From Bacteroidaceae bacterium (GTDB lineage Bacteria > Bacteroidota > Bacteroidia > Bacteroidales > Bacteroidaceae), in assembly GCA_017472905.1 (NCBI GenBank), contig JAFUNW010000297.1, forward strand, positions 1 to 6,728: a stretch of DNA of 6,728 bases. The letters run 5' to 3'. Positions 6,152-6,728 of the stretch are shown here, one piece after another (positions within the stretch are counted from its first letter, which is position 1; each line of letters starts with the position of its first letter). The notes beneath the pieces were generated by a model, which had not been told where the DNA came from, did not search any database, and saw only the letters and a list, made by a program, of their open reading frames with translations. The translations under genes were made by a program, and so were the position numbers.

Positions 6152-6728
6152 ATGTTAGAAGAGCTCAAAGAAAAAGTATTTCAAGCAAACCTTGACCTTG
6201 TTAAACAAGGATTGGTTATTTTTACTTGGGGAAATGTATCCGGTATTGACCGAGAAAAGGGATTGGTAGTCATCAAGCCTAGTGGTGTCAGTTACGAAGA
6301 TATGAAATCCTCTGATATGGTTGTTGTAGACCTTAATACAGGTAAAGTTGTTGAAGGGGATTTAAATCCGTCTTCTGATACTCCAACCCACCTTGTATTA
6401 TATAGAGCATTCCCTAATATTCAAGGTGTAGTACATACCCACTCGACCTATGCAACAGCATGGGCACAAGCCGGAAAAGACATTCCCAATATCGGAACAA
6501 CCCACGCAGACTATTTCTATAAAGCAATACCTTGTACCGATAATATGACAAAAGCAGAAGTTGAAGGTGAATATGAATTGGAAACAGGCAATGTAATTGT
6601 AAAACGCTTCGAAGGAATTAATCCTGATCATACACCGGGAGTATTGGTGAAAAATCATGGTCCATTCTCATGGGGAACCAGTCCATCCAATGCAGTTTAC
6701 AATGCAAAAGTAATGGAACAATGTGCTA
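6152..6728 (+). CDS. araD: L-ribulose-5-phosphate 4-epimerase (3' end beyond window)
   Basis: AraD converts L-ribulose 5-phosphate to D-xylulose 5-phosphate, the last step of the isomerase route of arabinose breakdown in the cytoplasm. The frame opens with ATG at 6152 (protein start MLEELKEKVF) and runs open to the window end, giving 192 residues of an expected 230 or so. It belongs to the class II aldolase/adducin family. The segments TWGNVSG (25-31), KPSGV (42-46), HTHSTYATAW (95-104), GTTHADYF (115-122) and NHG (168-170) are diagnostic. The metal ligands of E. coli AraD (H95, H97, H171) match H95, H97 and H169, and the functionally important aspartates D76 and D120 fall at the same numbers here. 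It follows araR by only 12 bases, so the two are co-transcribed. Fuculose- or rhamnulose-phosphate aldolases share the fold but lack this overall match. Confidence 0.96.
   Translation, partial: MLEELKEKVFQANLDLVKQGLVIFTWGNVSGIDREKGLVVIKPSGVSYEDMKSSDMVVVDLNTGKVVEGDLNPSSDTPTHLVLYRAFPNIQGVVHTHSTYATAWAQAGKDIPNIGTTHADYFYKAIPCTDNMTKAEVEGEYELETGNVIVKRFEGINPDHTPGVLVKNHGPFSWGTSPSNAVYNAKVMEQCA

Noticed and set aside
6398..6658. 86-codon minus-strand frame near the window end
   Set aside because: It is antisense to araD, whose metal-binding and active-site motifs are clear in the plus frame.
1..6728. A previously undescribed biological system in this window
   Set aside because: Every gene of real length fits a known family of galactose or arabinose catabolism in the expected order. 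There is no unexplained protein or repeat array.

Overview
The window looks like chromosomal DNA from a gut-type Bacteroidales bacterium (Bacteroides, Phocaeicola or a close relative). The reasons are moderately AT-rich DNA, A/T-rich start regions without a clear Shine-Dalgarno, a lipoprotein aldose 1-epimerase, and a mutarotase / Na+-sugar symporter / Nudix-type AraR / araD order that matches, from memory, the L-arabinose operon around BT0356-BT0353 of B. thetaiotaomicron. All genes lie on the + strand. No mobile element, CRISPR array, tRNA or rRNA was seen, and no gene is visibly broken apart from truncation at the two window edges.

Left part, galactose cassette (1-1943): the C-terminal half of an MFS hexose transporter of the GluP/FucP type (1-555), a hairpin in the 97-base gap (559-602), and an intact galactokinase galK (653-1813). 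Two back-to-back hairpins (1832-1870 and 1879-1943) follow galK. The second has a 16-bp stem and a T-run and is probably the end of this transcription unit.

Middle, non-coding region (1814-2267): about 450 AT-rich bases with no credible gene. Apart from the terminators it holds two perfect 16-bp palindromes (2032-2047 and 2165-2180), a 7+2+7-bp inverted repeat (2079-2094) and an imperfect GTGT...ACAC repeat (2210-2224). This is where the promoter and AraR operator of the next operon should be.

Right part, arabinose cassette (2268 to the window end): a lipoprotein mutarotase (2268-3437), an SGLT-type sodium/sugar symporter (3473-5392), a strong intergenic hairpin (5405-5440), the Nudix-domain repressor araR (5462-6139) and the first 192 codons of araD (6152 onward). 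The inferred logic is as follows. The mutarotase interconverts sugar anomers outside the inner membrane. The symporter imports the sugar. Intracellular L-arabinose releases AraR from DNA. AraD and further genes beyond the window (expected araA and araB) feed carbon to D-xylulose 5-phosphate.

The gene content is a known catabolic theme, not a new system. The points worth a second look are the dense palindromes in the 1814-2267 region, the hairpin between transporter and regulator, the extra membrane helices in the symporter, and the galactose and arabinose cassettes standing side by side.
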